Origin: Meandrina meandrites | Taxonomy: Eukaryota > Cnidaria > Anthozoa > Scleractinia > Meandrinidae | NCBI GenBank assembly: GCA_963693305.1 | Contig: OY855903.1 | Coordinates: 33,702,251 to 33,766,250, forward strand | Direction: 5' to 3' | DNA: 64,000 nt | Shown here: positions 1 to 14,932 of the stretch, piece by piece | Position numbering within the stretch: position 1 is the stretch's first letter | Layout of the letters: every line of letters begins with the position of its first letter | The notes under the pieces: generated by a model | The model's database searches: none | What the model was told of the DNA's origin: nothing | The model's input: only the letters and a program-made list of their open reading frames with translations | Position numbers and translations under genes: made by a program

Positions 1-493
1 AAAGACATTTATTCTTCGTAGGCTCCAGTGAGGAACCAAAATGTCATCATTGCAAAATTTGCCGACTGGATCCGACTTTACCCGAATCTAATTTCGTGAC
101 ATCGAATAGAAAAATCCCTAAGGACGGATAACAAAAGCTTCATTGTCTTAAAAAAATCCCCACCATAACACTAGGCAAAGTTTGACGGGCTGCGCCTGGG
201 GACGCTTGATCTCCTTCCGATCTTGAAGTTCTTCGCCACTTGCGAGAAAAAATAATACTTTCCTAACGATTTTTAACAAACATGGGAAATATAAGGAACT
301 GTACTTTGGGAACCGACCAGCATGCAGCAACTCTCAAACGGCCTAATCAAATGTTAACATAAACCAGATTAATATGAAATCCCCCCTTATCAAGGAAATG
401 TTCTTTTTCGGTTTTGAGTATAGTTCCATAATATATAAAATGCAAACTTCTGATATACGCAATGGGTAAGCTTGTTAACCTATTTCTACTTAC

Positions 494-590
494 AGTTGAT
501 AAGAACACGTGTCTGGTTTGTCCATGCGATATCCTGTCTTGAGCAGATTGTACAACTCTTTATTGTTTATTCCAGGGTAAGGATTTCCTC
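494..590 (-). CDS. RTK exon: kinase C-lobe, last exon found
   Basis: This exon encodes [20 protein letters not shown] followed by YRMDKPDTC, the loop and helix after the APE motif that are typical of receptor tyrosine kinases (the PYPG and GYRM signatures). The acceptor is aatacag and the donor is CT|gtaagt. It enters in phase 1 and leaves in phase 2. The next exon should carry the CW..DP..RP signature. I could not find it between 1 and 493, so it probably lies upstream of position 1. Confidence 0.85.
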
Positions 591-3500
591 CTGTATTAAG
601 AAAGATCGAGAATTATAGAACTGTCCATGCGTATCTAGGAAGAAGTATATATTTCCAAACAATCTTGATTTGCCGCTTTTTATATTCACACCGAAAACAC
701 AAAACAAATATCAGGGAAAATAATACACCGATTTGGACCCGCCGTGCAGGGAGGAATATATTTTTGTTATACTTGCGGGAACAGAAAATTATGGACCACG
801 AGGTTATTTTAAGATATTTAACGAGACTCATCACAGATGAATTTAAGAGTTTTTAGACAAAAGCTTAGTCAATTACACGCGATCAAGGCATCACACATAC
901 TTGAGCCCTTGCGAATGACAGTTACATCGATGCGATCGACAGTCATTTACACTTGAACTAAATTTAAACACAACTGCGACATACAAAAGGCATGTTTCTT
1001 TGCTTTATCGTTGCTGCCACTACTAATAGAATCTCCACCACCAATTCTGAATTATATTATGGTCATTGCGTTAACGTCGGTTAGGGCGTGGAATTCTTGA
1101 CTTTTGTTTTCAGGATTTTATCAAACGGGAATTAAATTTTTTGTCGGTTTTAAAAGTGTAAAAGGATGGGTTACACATAAAACTACACCCGCACGGAATA
1201 GTTCTATGCACAGGCAAGAGAGTACTCTCTTGGCATAGGAAAATAAAAGGAAATGCAAGAACAACGAATAGGTCTCCGGTGCCCGACATGGCTTCGGGAC
1301 ATTCGAGAAACGTACACCACGCCGGGGTGAATCGAGAAAAAAAGGTTTCTAAAACAACTGGTAAAAGTAGCTTTGGCTTCCAGTTTTTTCTTTCTTACCC
1401 ATTGTGGAAAGTTCCCATAAAAGAATTCCAAAAGACCACCTGAGGAGAAAATTAAAAAAATAATAGTAAACAAGTCTAAGGCACTAAAACAGTTCCAGTG
1501 AAAACGAATAAAACGGCACGTTTATTCGGTATTTCTAGCATAAAGGGATTAGTATTATTGATTCTCCCGGGAAATTTCTTGTGTTTCTACTCCCTGCGGA
1601 AGGACATGACGGGTGACTCTTTACAGCTTTATGTTTGACGTCAAGGAATCCTGGCTTTAACTTCTTTGGGAAACTCGTGGATTACTAGCGCGAAAGAGGA
1701 CATAAGGATCGAGATTCTACGCTAATCCAACAAAATATCGGTTGCTAAAATACCTAAGATAAGTATTTCTTGTTGGCTGCGGCTCGTGGAGGAGTGCATA
1801 GAGTGCAGCAGCGGAGGTATATGCGGAAACCATAAGCAAAGGAAGTGGGGATAGAATGGTGCGAGAAGAAGACCTGGGAGCAGGATATCTCACATGGTGA
1901 CATCCAGAGGAAAAGGAACCATTATTTTTTTAGTCATTTGAGTAGGGAAACAAAACAAAGTCATTCCCAGTCATAAGCAAAATGCAGTAAGGCACTACCT
2001 CTTTGGAACCTCTTTTTTCATTTGCCGGCTGTAAGCACTACCTCTATTGTTATTCAGCTCTAGGGGCATTGTTATGAGCTGCTATCTATTGTTTTAAGAA
2101 CCAATAAAGTAACTCGTTCCGAGAGGTAGTGGGCGACCCGTAAAATGACTGAAAAAAGGAGAGAAAATTTATAACAACTCCGTTTCACTGTAGTTAAGTT
2201 TTAAATCAAACTTACACATCGCTTTGCGTGGTGTATTCGCTGTTGTAGAGTGCTTCAGGGGCTAACCACTTCACCGGGATCTTTTTCCCTCTCTTTAGTT
2301 GGTAGACATTTTCGTGGGTTTGCCGCATCAGTCCGAAATCAGAAATTTTTACAACTTTGTCCTCGCCAAGAAGGATGTTACGGGCTGCTAAGTCACGATG
2401 GACAAATCCGTTACTTGATAAGAAATTCTGCACACGATTAAAAAGTGGATAAAAAAAGGAAACACGCAATGTAATCAATACTCGGTAAGAATCATGCGAA
2501 CTGATCGATGTCGACTGTTCACAGTCTCTTTACTTTTCAACGCAAGAAAAAACGTGAGGGAAACGGTGAGGGAAGTGAGCGGGAGCGCGAAATACGAGAA
2601 TATGCGGGAGGGAGTAGGCGAGCGAAGCGCTGGAGTCCAGTTCTCTGGTTATTCTTTACCCGCGTTAAACGACCGAAGAAAAATACTAAACTAGAAGGTT
2701 GTGAACAGTCTATGATCTATAACACTGTCGTAACAGGGCTCACGAACTGGAACTGGTATAAAATTATTGAATAAAGTTAACATAAGAACACAATTGGCCT
2801 GACTGGAAGTCGGTTTATCTATCGCCGTTTAAATGCACCAAAACGACTAAACTGATCATTTTTCAATATAAACTTCTACATAGAAGGCTTTCTACAAACT
2901 CTTTTCTCAAGAAAATAGGAATAAGGCAAAGTGACTTGTGCACCTTCTGCAAAACTGAGGCGGAAAGCCTGATCCACTTATTCTGGTCCTGCAGAGTAAC
3001 CTCGCTATTTTGGCAAGAATTTAATCAGTGGATAGCAACCAAACATGAAACCGCAATAAATGATCTAAGTTCAGCAACTGTATTAGGCCTGAAGCCATAT
3101 GCTTTTAACAAGAAAATATGCGGTCATTTCTTACTTGCCAGATACTACATTTGGATATGCAGAACTCAAGAGAAGACCCTTAGCTTAGACAACTTCTTAA
3201 TACTTCAACACTCGTTCGCCGCGCGTTAATTAGACTTCTCTACTTGTACCTCGCGTTAATGTTAATATTAATTTTAGTCACACCAAAATGGAACTAGTAA
3301 TAAAGCAGTGTGGATTTTTATTGTTATATATATAAGAATGTAGTATAACTACGAAGGTATCACTATATCATGGCATGTAAGTTAGTATTGTTATGTAATG
3401 TTACGTTATGTAAATGTAAGTCGAGTAAGTATTGTATTATATTGTAAGTTAGTAAGTTCTTTATTGTAAAGTAATTATTTCATTGTACCTCGTCCTATAA

Positions 3501-6500
3501 AGTAGAGTTATTGTACTGTAAGTAAACTTTGTATTGTTGTAACGTATTTGTGAACAGAACATTAAAAAAGTTTCATCAGCAAAAAAAAAAAAAAAAAAAA
3601 AAGAACACAATTGGCCTATAGTTGTATGGACAAGAAAACAAGAAACTGGAAATCGTTACGGATTGCAAAAAAATGGATTCAAATAGCAGTGATGTATCAA
3701 AGTAAGCTATCGTAACAACGTTTAGCTGAGGATGCGAGTGGCTTGGTTTCTGATTCACTGACTTAATCATGTTTCTGTTGTTATAATACCTCGAAATTTA
3801 ACAAGTTATCATTCTATTGTTGATTCTCTTTGCGTTTCACATTTGAAGAAAGAGTAATTGTCGTAACCTAACCCGTGCCAAATTAACTTCAACAGTCAAC
3901 AATTTAGAGCTCCCAAGATTGACAACATACCATTCCGCGCGCTATCTGCCAAGCAAAGGAAAGAAGATCCTTCGCTGAGAAATCTTCCTCTTGTTCCATA
4001 TTGCTATGGCAACCGTTTTGAGTACCGTGAGTTGGCTGAGTAGGTTCCTTTTCGTAGTGATTCAATACCCTTCCTTCAACTTCCGGTTTTCCTTGTGCTT
4101 CTGCTTTTTCCCCAGTAACAACTTCATCTTTAAGCGTAGAACAAGAAGCCGAGTCTTTCTTTTTACGATCCATGGTTGATCCGCTGTTCCCTAATTTCTT
4201 TATTCCTTCATCATTCCCTGTTAACAGTGGCTTTGAATCATCGTCAATGGAAACGTGCACGTCACGTGCAGCCAGAGTCAAGGGATTTTTGCTGTTATCG
4301 TAGTTCTTTAGGTAACTTTTCTACAGGATTGTAAAAGTGAAGGAAATTAATTCCTGTAATAAACAGCATAACACTAGTTTGGGAACAACTTGAAGGAAAA
4401 AGTAAGTGACTGTAAAGATATTGTAAAGATATGGTGCATTTGTCAAAAGATGTTTTGCACATACTAATCAATAGGCTTTTAAGGCTATAACAATTTGTGC
4501 CAATGCTTTCCAGAAACTTGTATCGTTTCCTTTTGATTGCATGTCTTAGGCTACATGTATAGTTTTTTTTAAGGATTTTCGTGATCGCATACTACGTGAG
4601 GTGAATTTACTAATAATTGAAGTAATGTTATATTTTGTTCTGTTCAACGTGGGACATCGTGTCTCCATTTTGAAACTTATCATTTGAACTGCTTCTTTTA
4701 TTACAACCAAAATTCATTACTCGGGAAACCAAGGTGGCCAACTCTGATGTATTTACTACATAATGTTGATTCTGGAGTCTTCTCTTAAACTGGACGCTGT
4801 AATTTGTATACAGTATATCGAAATAGCTGAAGTCGTTTGTGTGCTTTCACTGTTTCTTGAATTGATCTAACTTAGTTTTATCAATGGCGAGGATGGATTA
4901 AAAGGTTCATTTGAAGAAGCGACTTGGAAGAAAGTCCTGACAGTAACTCACTGCTAAGTCAATAAATATATTGAATAGTAATCTAGTAAGAGTAAGTATT
5001 GAATATTTTTTTAAGGTGATTCCACCGAAAAAGAAGGAGTATTTAAAATTTTCTAAGACTTGGTCCAGTTCATAACTATGTTGTAAGCATCACAAGAATG
5101 CGATAAAAATGGGGGTCACCATGCTCGTTTTTGTGCAACATGGATGGCTATTATAGTAAATATATGACCCACGAGGTTTAAATTAGGAACCCTAGTAATC
5201 CGAAAAGGTAACTATCATTTCTAGAAAACAATCATTTCTTGCGTTAAAATATGGAAGCAGTTCAACAAAACAGACTTTAATCTTACACAACAAACTATTT
5301 TAATTGAACTGGAATTAAGATTAGGGAAGAAATTATAGATTTTGCTGCGTGTGCACGCAAGCAGCAGTACCCAAATACGTGCTTTTTTAAGCATTCAAAT
5401 AAATATATCTCAAAGAAGAGTATTTAACTTTTCTTTAAATCGCGATATATTGTAGCCAACCGTATGTCATTTATATTAATGCATTAAAAAATGGGGGTCA
5501 CCGTGCTCGTTTAGAAGAAAATGACCATTTTTTTCCTGCCGAACTTAACCTGAAGGAAATCCCGTAATGTTGTGATGCGAAATATTATGCGCAGCAAGGA
5601 TGCCCAATGCAATTCCGTGGAATCACCTTAAAGATTCTCTGTTCTACTCCAAACAACAGTGGCCTTTGTGGCCTTTGTTAATATAGGTATTGTTTACATA
5701 GCCTCGAAATGGTATTGATCTGTCAGAGAAAAACTATTTCTTAGCAGATACTAATAAAGTTATTAGTTGGCTTTCAAATGGCGTTCCGACTAATTTGATA
5801 CGGTCCGCATGGAAAAGCCTTCCTCTTCTGTCATTTCTTTATTGATTTATTTCACATACCTGTATTCTCTTGTTTCTTAGCCAGTGCTGTAGATCTCCGT
5901 ACGGAACATATTGTAACACTAGAAAGATGGGATCCGAGTTAACGCAACAGCCCAGCATGCTGAGAACATTCTTGTGCGAACCAATCGCCTTCATGAGTTC
6001 GATTTCCTCCAGAAATTGGCTTTTGGCCTCCTCGTCAGTCTTGTCTAAGGACAGAATCACGTGATCATTATTGAGAATCTTGAAGATTACGACCTGGCCA
6101 TAGACATACAGCATACAGACTAGCTCAGTTTTTATACACCAATTCGTCCATTTTGTAAGAAGTAAACTACATTTGCTCAGTCATGCACTTACCTCCAGGG
6201 AAGCTTAATTGTTTCAATCATTATACTTATTATTAGTACGCAACGTATGCCACTTTTATAGTACATATTTCTGTAGATTATATATACTTTTTTCTTTTAA
6301 TAATATCTGTGTTGACGCACATGTTTCAACAGGCGCTTGCGCTCCTCAATGTTGCGAAGGTGAATTAAGTGTTCGTATTGTATTTCATGCTCAAATAATA
6401 TCCTTATTTCGCTCGTTGACGACTATGATAAAAATAAATAAGTAAAAGATAGTAGATATTTCATGATGAAATGACATCAGAATGAGGATATACGTTCGTT

Positions 6501-9500
6501 GTTGTATGGTCAGTATTAGGGCCTGCGTGTGAATTGGAATCCTCAGTTTTAAGAATGTCCTTTTCTTGCACAAATTTCTGGTTTGCATACTGAAACAATG
6601 CAAGCGTAATGTAAATATTCATACCTACCTCCTAAAACTTTAATTGCTACCGTCTGGCCTTCTTGGAAGTCGACAGTCTGTGTTCTTGGCTCATAAAACA
6701 CTTCAATTCCAGGGGATTCCTTAAAAGTGCCTTTAAACACTTTGCCAAATGCTCCACAACCAATCTCCTTCTCGAAGACAACCTGTTCACGTAGAACCTC
6801 CCAGCGTCGAAGAGGAATAATGGTGGATTTGGATCTAACGGGAGGACACAAATAAGTACAAAGCTTTTTTCGCGTCCATTATATGTTGGACAATGAGATT
6901 CATCAAAGAGTGTACAATATGCATTGGGAAAATAAAAGGAAATCCACTTAATTATTCGATAGAACCTAACGCGATAACTAATTTAAAGGATTATATACAG
7001 AGAAATATATGAATTACATGTAGTGAGAGATTTTTAACAGAGGACGAACCATCGCAATTATCAGGTAATTGTACACAACTTCTCAAGTTCTGTTTAAAAA
7101 ACGATGTCTGAAAAGTTCAGACTTGAAGGGAAATCCAACCTGGAATGCATATTTCTATGAGGTATATCATATATTCACCTTTTTAAATTCATCTTATGCG
7201 TATCTATAGCAAGTGGCCAGCTCCCAGTGAGGTTGATAACTCAGTGGTGCACTGGGGCAGTAGGGAGTGGACTTTGATAGAATACCGTTTAAACCGGAAT
7301 CATTTTGGAAACTTTTTTTATTAACACCTCCTACGCAGGCGCTGTTTGGTCTCGTCACGAGGAACACATGACGAGCCCAAAGAGCGTCTGCGTAAGAGGC
7401 TAGAGCCTTCGTGTGCTGAGAAAGCAATTTTATGTAAACTATAATGTACAGAGAAGCGATTCGATAGTCATAAAAAGTATTTATTTACCTCCTGGGCCTC
7501 GAGTGATCAGCAAGTTGCTTTTTCCTCCGTGCTCTTCGTTGAAGCAATAATATGACCATAAAAATGACGATCATTAGGACTCCGAGTCCCGCTATTAGGC
7601 CGCCTAACTGAGAGGCTGAGAGTAGTTTACCAGTTTCCGATTCTGGATATTTCACAAAGTTTGTCCCTTTTTTATTGTCTTCATCTGAACCTGCAAACAA
7701 GATGAGTTGAATAGTTGAATATTATTTAAAATTTATAGATTTTCCTATACTGAGAGGTTACCTGTGTACCTTAGGTCTTTCCTCGCGCGTAGCGAACAGA
7801 CAATTGATGGAGAGGGCAAACCACTAAAGAAAAAGCCCCACCACCTTGCGTATTTGGTGATTGCTTTCTTACGACCCCCACCGTATAATATATTTTTTAA
7901 CTCAGCCAAAATCAATTGGTCTACTTTTTGGTTTGCGAAGCTAACAATCGCTCTAAGTACGAACCGCTCACATCTGACATCGTCATCCAGCTTAAATTTT
8001 AAGAGGCAGTACTTGTACCTGATATCGTTTTTATTATCCATGGTCTTGACCTGTCACTTTGTCCCAGCTCATTCCAGGCCGAGATTTCCACTTTATACTG
8101 CCTGTCGCATGCTAACGATATAGTAAGTCTAGTCTTCAAGATGTCAGTGACGTTAACTTGGTACCAGTGTGCCCCTGCCTCTTGTCGCTTAACATCTTGG
8201 TAGTATATTGAATACATAATCAGCGTACACCTGTTGTTTACCGGAGGCCTCCAGGTAAGGTTCACATCGCATTTCTCAGATTCGGTTTCTTTGTTGTTTA
8301 TGACGGGAGGCGAGGGTACATCTGTAATACGAAATTTTTGTAAAGAAAGGTATTAAAAAAACCGGCTGAGGAAAGTAAATCATTCAACAAAATGGCTTTC
8401 GAGGGTAGTTATTTACCAGCAACAACAGAATAGGTCAACAATACCTCGAATCAAAGACCGGGCACCGCGTCAAAACAGTGGAAAGCAAGTTAGTTGTCAA
8501 TAGTGGTTAGTACCATAATCAAAACAATTGTTTCGGAAAATACTTTGTAAAATACGTCTAAAAACAAATAATATCTTCGACGGCCGCACACCTATCTGCA
8601 TTGGCCAAAAATACATGGTATTTCAGGAATTATCTTTGCTCATTAAAATAAAAAATATACCTATACCTATAAATTTGAACTAATGGTACTTTTGACGTCT
8701 TAATTCTTTATTTCAAGTTACAGTACTATCGTTACCTCCACTTGTTTTGAAGTTCCATATCTTGCTTTCATTCAAGGAACTCTCCCAGTATCCACTCAGT
8801 GAGGTGACCGCCACATCATACTCGCTTCCACAGTTAAGATGAAGCGTATAACTGGCTGTGTTTCTGCTCACGGTAACTGAGTGCCACTTGCTTGATGACA
8901 TCAGTTCTCTGTAGTACACGGTGTATTTTTCAACAGGACACGCCCCTTCTAAAGGAGGGTCCCATGCAACAACAATGGTCCCACTTGGTACTACTTTGGT
9001 CGCGTTTGCGATAACAGGAACTCCTAAGAAGACGTTTTGAGGAATAACGTTTATTAAATTAACTTGTTTTCTAGAGTCCACTGATACGGAGGACGGTATA
9101 AAACTTACCTCTTAGTTTGTTGATTTCATCGAGCGACAGGGCAGTGCCAAAGACATAGAGATCCATCACTGATCCGTGGAACTGGTGATTCTCCCCGTGA
9201 CCATCGTCACCAAGTTGGTACCACTTTCCTGTAGGCTGAGAGAACGTGGCCCCGGGGGTTATCGAACTGAATGCTATTTCTTTGCCGTCAGCATAGATAA
9301 ACACGGAGCCACTCACGTGATCCCAGGTAACAGCAACATGAGTCCATGTGCTCAAAATTACATCGGTACTCTCCAAGGACCACCATTGATCATCACTCGT
9401 GCCTTGTTGATGGCGATGAAATATGATCTTTTGGTTTTTCGTGCTTAACAGAAACTGCCATGGATGAGACCAGTCACCGTAAATCGCTCCTAACTGATCG

Positions 9501-12500
9501 TGGACCCATTTTGATTGTTTAATCCAACAGGCGATAGTAAAACTCCTACTGTTAAGGTTGATAATTGGTGTCATGGCGAATGAATTTGTTTCATTGAAGG
9601 TAGCAGCTTTACTGCCCAGACATCGTCCCTCGATAAAATAGGGTAGTGAATTATGAAATCTGGAAAAGAGGAACAAGTAAGTCGAATGTCATGCAAATCG
9701 GTAAAAACCATTAAGAAAAAGCTTCATTTTAACATATCCTTACCTTATAATTTCTAATTAACTATACGGCTTTATATCCTTCACAAATAGTCACCCACCT
9801 TAAAAGCTCGTCTCCACCGTTCAACAGCCAATGGCCAAGAACAGCCATATCTGAAAACATGATTCTCATAAGTTAGGACTATAAAGGTTTCTTTTAAGGG
9901 ACTGTATAGTTACCAAAATAGAAAGTCTGGGAGTGCGTACCTGGTGGCCTCATCGTGCAGCACTTGATATACTCGATACAGGAAAGATGTTTACATCCCC
10001 CTCTATACAGGCCCACGATGTAGTACCAATCTTTCTTACACTTGCTCAAGCCTCCGTTATCAAGAGATATTTTGACATCTTCATTGTAGCAATCCACATT
10101 CATGTGCATGGTTTCGAAGTTTCTAGGCTTGCAACATAATGCTTGTTCTATGTTGTGCAACCAAATGTCGCTTGAACGGTAAACTCCTTGAAGAAAGTAA
10201 CCTTCAGGACAGGAAGCCCATTGGTTGTTTCTGGATTGCAAAGTGATAAATGAATAACGAAATAAATAACCTCATGGTTACAAATCTTATTTATCTCTTC
10301 AGATCTACCACGCAACGTCTCAACCCAGTAGCAGCAGAAACGAAAATCTGGATAGTTATTCGCAATTTCGCCTTTAACGTTTTAAAGATTACATGGCATC
10401 TACCAGCTTATTTTCAAAGACATGTTTTTTTACTAGAAATCGCTCGACAAGATTAATTTAACTAACCCGCTAAGTGAGGTTTTCCAGTCAACGGTTTGGC
10501 AGACAGGTGTGTCATGTTCGTACTCCTGAGGAGGAAAACAGCACCTCCCTCGTTTTATATCGTCAATACCATTATCATTACTTTCCCTCCATAGACCGGT
10601 CAAGTAACTTCCTGGGCAGGAGCAGTTTGACCATCCTGGTTGGCTGAAGGTTATTTGCCAGTCTACCTCATAGCAGTCGTTTTCGCCTGTGACAAATAGA
10701 ACCAAGCGAAAGAGAATATGGTATTTTGCATTTCAACTAACAAATAAAACATAGTACAATCTGTGGGCCAACGACACTATGCAGGCCTCTGATTCGCGAT
10801 ATAGGTCTCGGCATCAAGAGTCCAAGGCATCAAAAGTCTCGCCAAGATCAAAGTTTGGAAAATTCGAGTGCTTTGACAACACGTCCCAAAATAACATTTG
10901 TTCCCGACAGCTTTTACTTTGAGACTATGACCATTTTGCATCGGGTAAATGAAATAATGTAAAATAGCTTGCATGTGGTAAAGTTTCTGTTTTGCAATAA
11001 ATATTCAGTTCTCGCTCTGAAGTCTACCCCTTAAATAATGACACAAAAAAGTATCATTTAATGGCTCCAGACGAGTAAACATAAAAGGTTGCGCGATTGA
11101 CGTCTAACGTTAAGCATATGAAATAAGGTACACTACATGGAATAATTCATATTTGAACTGCGGGTAGATGTAAAGTAAAGAGATAGTCCTCGCAGTAAAA
11201 TTTCGAAAAGAAATTCCTAAGAATAGAACTATGATTAGAGCGCTGAGGTTAGACTGGGTTCCACGACTTTTGAGTCCAGGATGAAAGAACTGGAAAACGT
11301 TTCCAGACTATTACCTAAGAGAATACGACGTCTAGAGATTTATCTTAAGGTATAAAAGTCTGCGTCGAGCCAAGTGGCCCATACCGTCGGAGCCTATCCC
11401 GGTTCCCGTAGCATTAAGCGACTAAGAGTATTTCTACTCCCCCGTGGATGGGATGCTAGTCCATCGCAGGGTTACCCCCAGCAGTAAATTCGCCGGTACC
11501 CATTTATACACCTGGGTGGAGAGAAGCACTATGAAAGTAAAGTGTCTTGCCCAAGAACACAACGCAGTGCCCCAGCCAGGGCTCGAACCCGGACCGTTCG
11601 ATCCGGAGTCCAGCGCACTAACCATTAGGACACCGCGCCTCCCCCTCTTAAGGTATAACTGTGACATAAAGACATCAAATATAGAGAAGGCCTGCAAACG
11701 TTTTACATAGACATTCTGAAGTTCTTAAGCTCTCTAATACCATCTTTATTATTTTCTACACACTTGATGATTTCAACATTGCTGATCCTAGCAGTATGCA
11801 GGACGCGTGTCACATATCAACCTATTAAATGGCCAAGCTCACAACGAGTCTCTCGTAGCTTAGTTGGTTAGAGCGCCCAACCGGTATCTGGGAGGCCATG
11901 GGTGTCACTCCCGACTCTTCTTAGGAGATTTTTTGTCGCTCACGTGACTTAAGGACGTTCGCGCTAATTGTTTTTGCGCATCCTTACTGCGCACGTAATT
12001 CATGTCGAAACGTCGCGCCACGTCATGCATCGAGCGCGCGCGCTGAGAAAACTTTCCAAACAAATACAGGGCTGGTAGCTGTTCAGATAACTTCGCTCGC
12101 AGTTTACTCTCTCAAATGATCGGTGACCCCCAATTTTTTTTTTGATAGACAGCTTTGTTTTGCGATTCTCGACAGATTGTAAAAAAATGAACAAAAAGTC
12201 AATGTTGGAAGTCTACAAGTTTCTAACTTTTTTGCCCATGCGACATCAAATCTTGCCCATCTTTCAACTGCCAGGCGAGTGCAAATGTGATCACTAAACG
12301 ATTAGATTTTCTAAAGGAACATCACCAGTTGAATCAATTTGCTTAATAGATCCCCTTAAACAATATTTAGACAAGAAAATTGCATTTCATGAATTTATTC
12401 GCATTATTTTTGAGCAAACAGACACTGTCGCCATTGTCAGAAACGAAGGCCGATTTATAAGATTTTAAGGTGATCTTTCGGACATCTTATCTCCGAAACG

Positions 12501-14898
12501 AATTCGGTGACCCCCCAATTTTTTTACATTTCTGACATGAGTAACCCATAAACTCACAGTGGTGAAAGTTTTAGAAAAATGTCAATGTTGGAAGATTTTC
12601 GCGCGAACGTCCTTAAGGACGTTCGCGCTAATTGTTTATGGGCATCCTTACTGCGCACGTAATTCCTGTCGCAACGCTACGCCACGTCATGCGTCGAGTG
12701 CGCGCGCTGAGGAATCTTTCAAACCACATATAGGGTGAGTAGCCGTTGCGTTAACTTCGCTTGCAGTTTGCTAGCTTAAATGGTCGGTGACCCCTACTTT
12801 TTTCTTAACAGATCACTTTTGTTAACGATTATCTACATTTTGTGAGAAAATGAAAAAAATCTATCGATTAAAAGATAACTTCAACTACAAACCTTGAAAG
12901 CCGTGCGAAATTACGTGCGCCAATTTTTCAAAATCAGGGTAGTTTTCTACAGACTTTATTTCTGAAACGAAGTCGGTGACCCCCATTTTTTTTTGTATTT
13001 CTGACACAAGTAACTCATCATCCGTCCTCAGTAAAAAATTTAGAAAAATCTATCGACTAGAAAATTTTCGCGCGAACGTCCTTAAGTCGCCATGTGTTCA
13101 AGTAGGCGAGTGTTGTCAAGAAGTTGTTAGTGTGTGCCGTTCATTTAGCTCGAAGCAAACAGTTCGGTAAGTTAACATTTCGCCTTTGCTATTCAAGAAA
13201 CATTAATACCTTTTTGTAATTTGCAGAAAATCTCACTCACACGTATACATTCTCACGTATGCTTTTGATGGAAGCGAAGAGTTTTATTCAAGTTGTTGTG
13301 ACTTTGTTTATCGTCCGATGCCGTGCGGTCGATATGTGCCTTTTGAGCTTGAGCCCATTGTGAGTTGTCAGTTTTCGACGTTTGCTTGAGAGAAAATAAA
13401 GACAGGTACTACGGTACTGACAATGGGTTCGATTCCCGTCGGGGACTCAGAATTTTTCTTTGTCCCATGCTCGTGTCATTGTTGAAAAAGATCATCTTCA
13501 TTATTTATTACCGAGCTTAAAATTTACCATCTTGGAAATGTTTCGGCGGGTGTTTCCATTTTGACCATTGTGTATCAATGCAAACGGTGGTAACTTCTTG
13601 TCATTATTTCAGTAAGTTTCACACTTATCAATATTTCATTTCATCTGCTCCTAGTTTATTTATGCGTTGGTCAGCGGAATCACAAACAAAAGCCTACGCG
13701 TCAAGGATCTGACCGTTGAGTGATTGCCCAGGGTGATTGCGCTCCTCAACCATACTCCTTTTTACCATTATATACAACATAGTCATAGTAAGTAATACCT
13801 AGCGAGTTCAATCTTATTGATCCAATAGTTTCCTGTTTACATCACAGCTCAGGACGACATTACCTTCGGTCTTGAAATTCCATATTTTGCTGCCACTCAA
13901 ACTACTCTCTTGATATTCACTTCGTGAAGTAACGGCTACATCATACTCTTTTCTGCAGTTGACATGAAGCGTGTAACTGGTTGCATTTCTATGCAAGGTA
14001 ACCGAATGCCATTTGCCTTTTCTATCGAGTGGCATAACTTCTCTGTAGTATACGGTATACCCGAGAGTCGGGCACGCTCCATCTGGGAGAGGTTCCCACG
14101 CGACGACAACTATTCTTCCTGTAACATTTTTCGTAGCGTTAACAATAACAGGAAATCCTGAAAAAATATTAAATAAGAGAGTGTAAAGAACATAAATGTT
14201 TACAGAGCCTTCTCCGAGGCTCTTGTCTTGATGATGACTTGCTGAACGGTATTACTTTTTCTACCCCGTGTATAAATAAATAGTATTCATCAATTAAATG
14301 ATGGACGATTGATTGATTGATGGTATCTTAGATCTCACCTATGAATTTATTGGTCTGAGAAAAATGTCTGTTGTGTAATAAAGTTAAATTTGACCGAGTT
14401 TGTGTAGTATTCTGTCGGCAGATTATTTATTTTTCGCCGGTTAAACGTCATGATCGCTCATGCAAAAAGTCATTTTAAACTTTAATTGACGGAAATCTTG
14501 GAAATGTTTCCGCGGGTGTTTCGATTTTGACCATAGCGTATCAATGCAACCGGTGGTAACATCTCGTCATTATTTCAGTAAGTTTCACACTTATCAATAT
14601 TTCATTTCGTCTGCTCCCGGTTTATTTATGCGTTGGTCAGCGGAATTACAACCAAGCCTACGACCCAAGGATGCGACCGTGTGAGTGATTGCGGTCGATA
14701 CCCGACCATACTTCATTTTCCATTATATGCAAAATACTCGTAAAAAGGAAAATAGCAAATAACACCTAGTGAGTTCAATCTTTCTGTTTACATCACAGTT
14801 CAGGACAACATTACCTTCGGTGAAGGTGATATGTGATCTTCGCAGTGAATTTCCAATTTAAGCAATTGGAATGAAGACTAGAGCATCGCACCGGTATC

Positions 14899-14932
<34 letters not shown>

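Noticed and set aside
7194..7427. 77-codon minus frame as an extra RTK exon
   Set aside because: It covers a palindromic repeat, and the flanking exons already join in phase (AG + A) without it.
10777..10974. Open frame above the lower ectodomain module as its signal-peptide exon
   Set aside because: The sequence has no hydrophobic leader in the right place, and no donor of the needed phase was found.
11434..11710. Overlapping 87-88 codon frames on both strands as genes
   Set aside because: They lie entirely in a tRNA-derived SINE.
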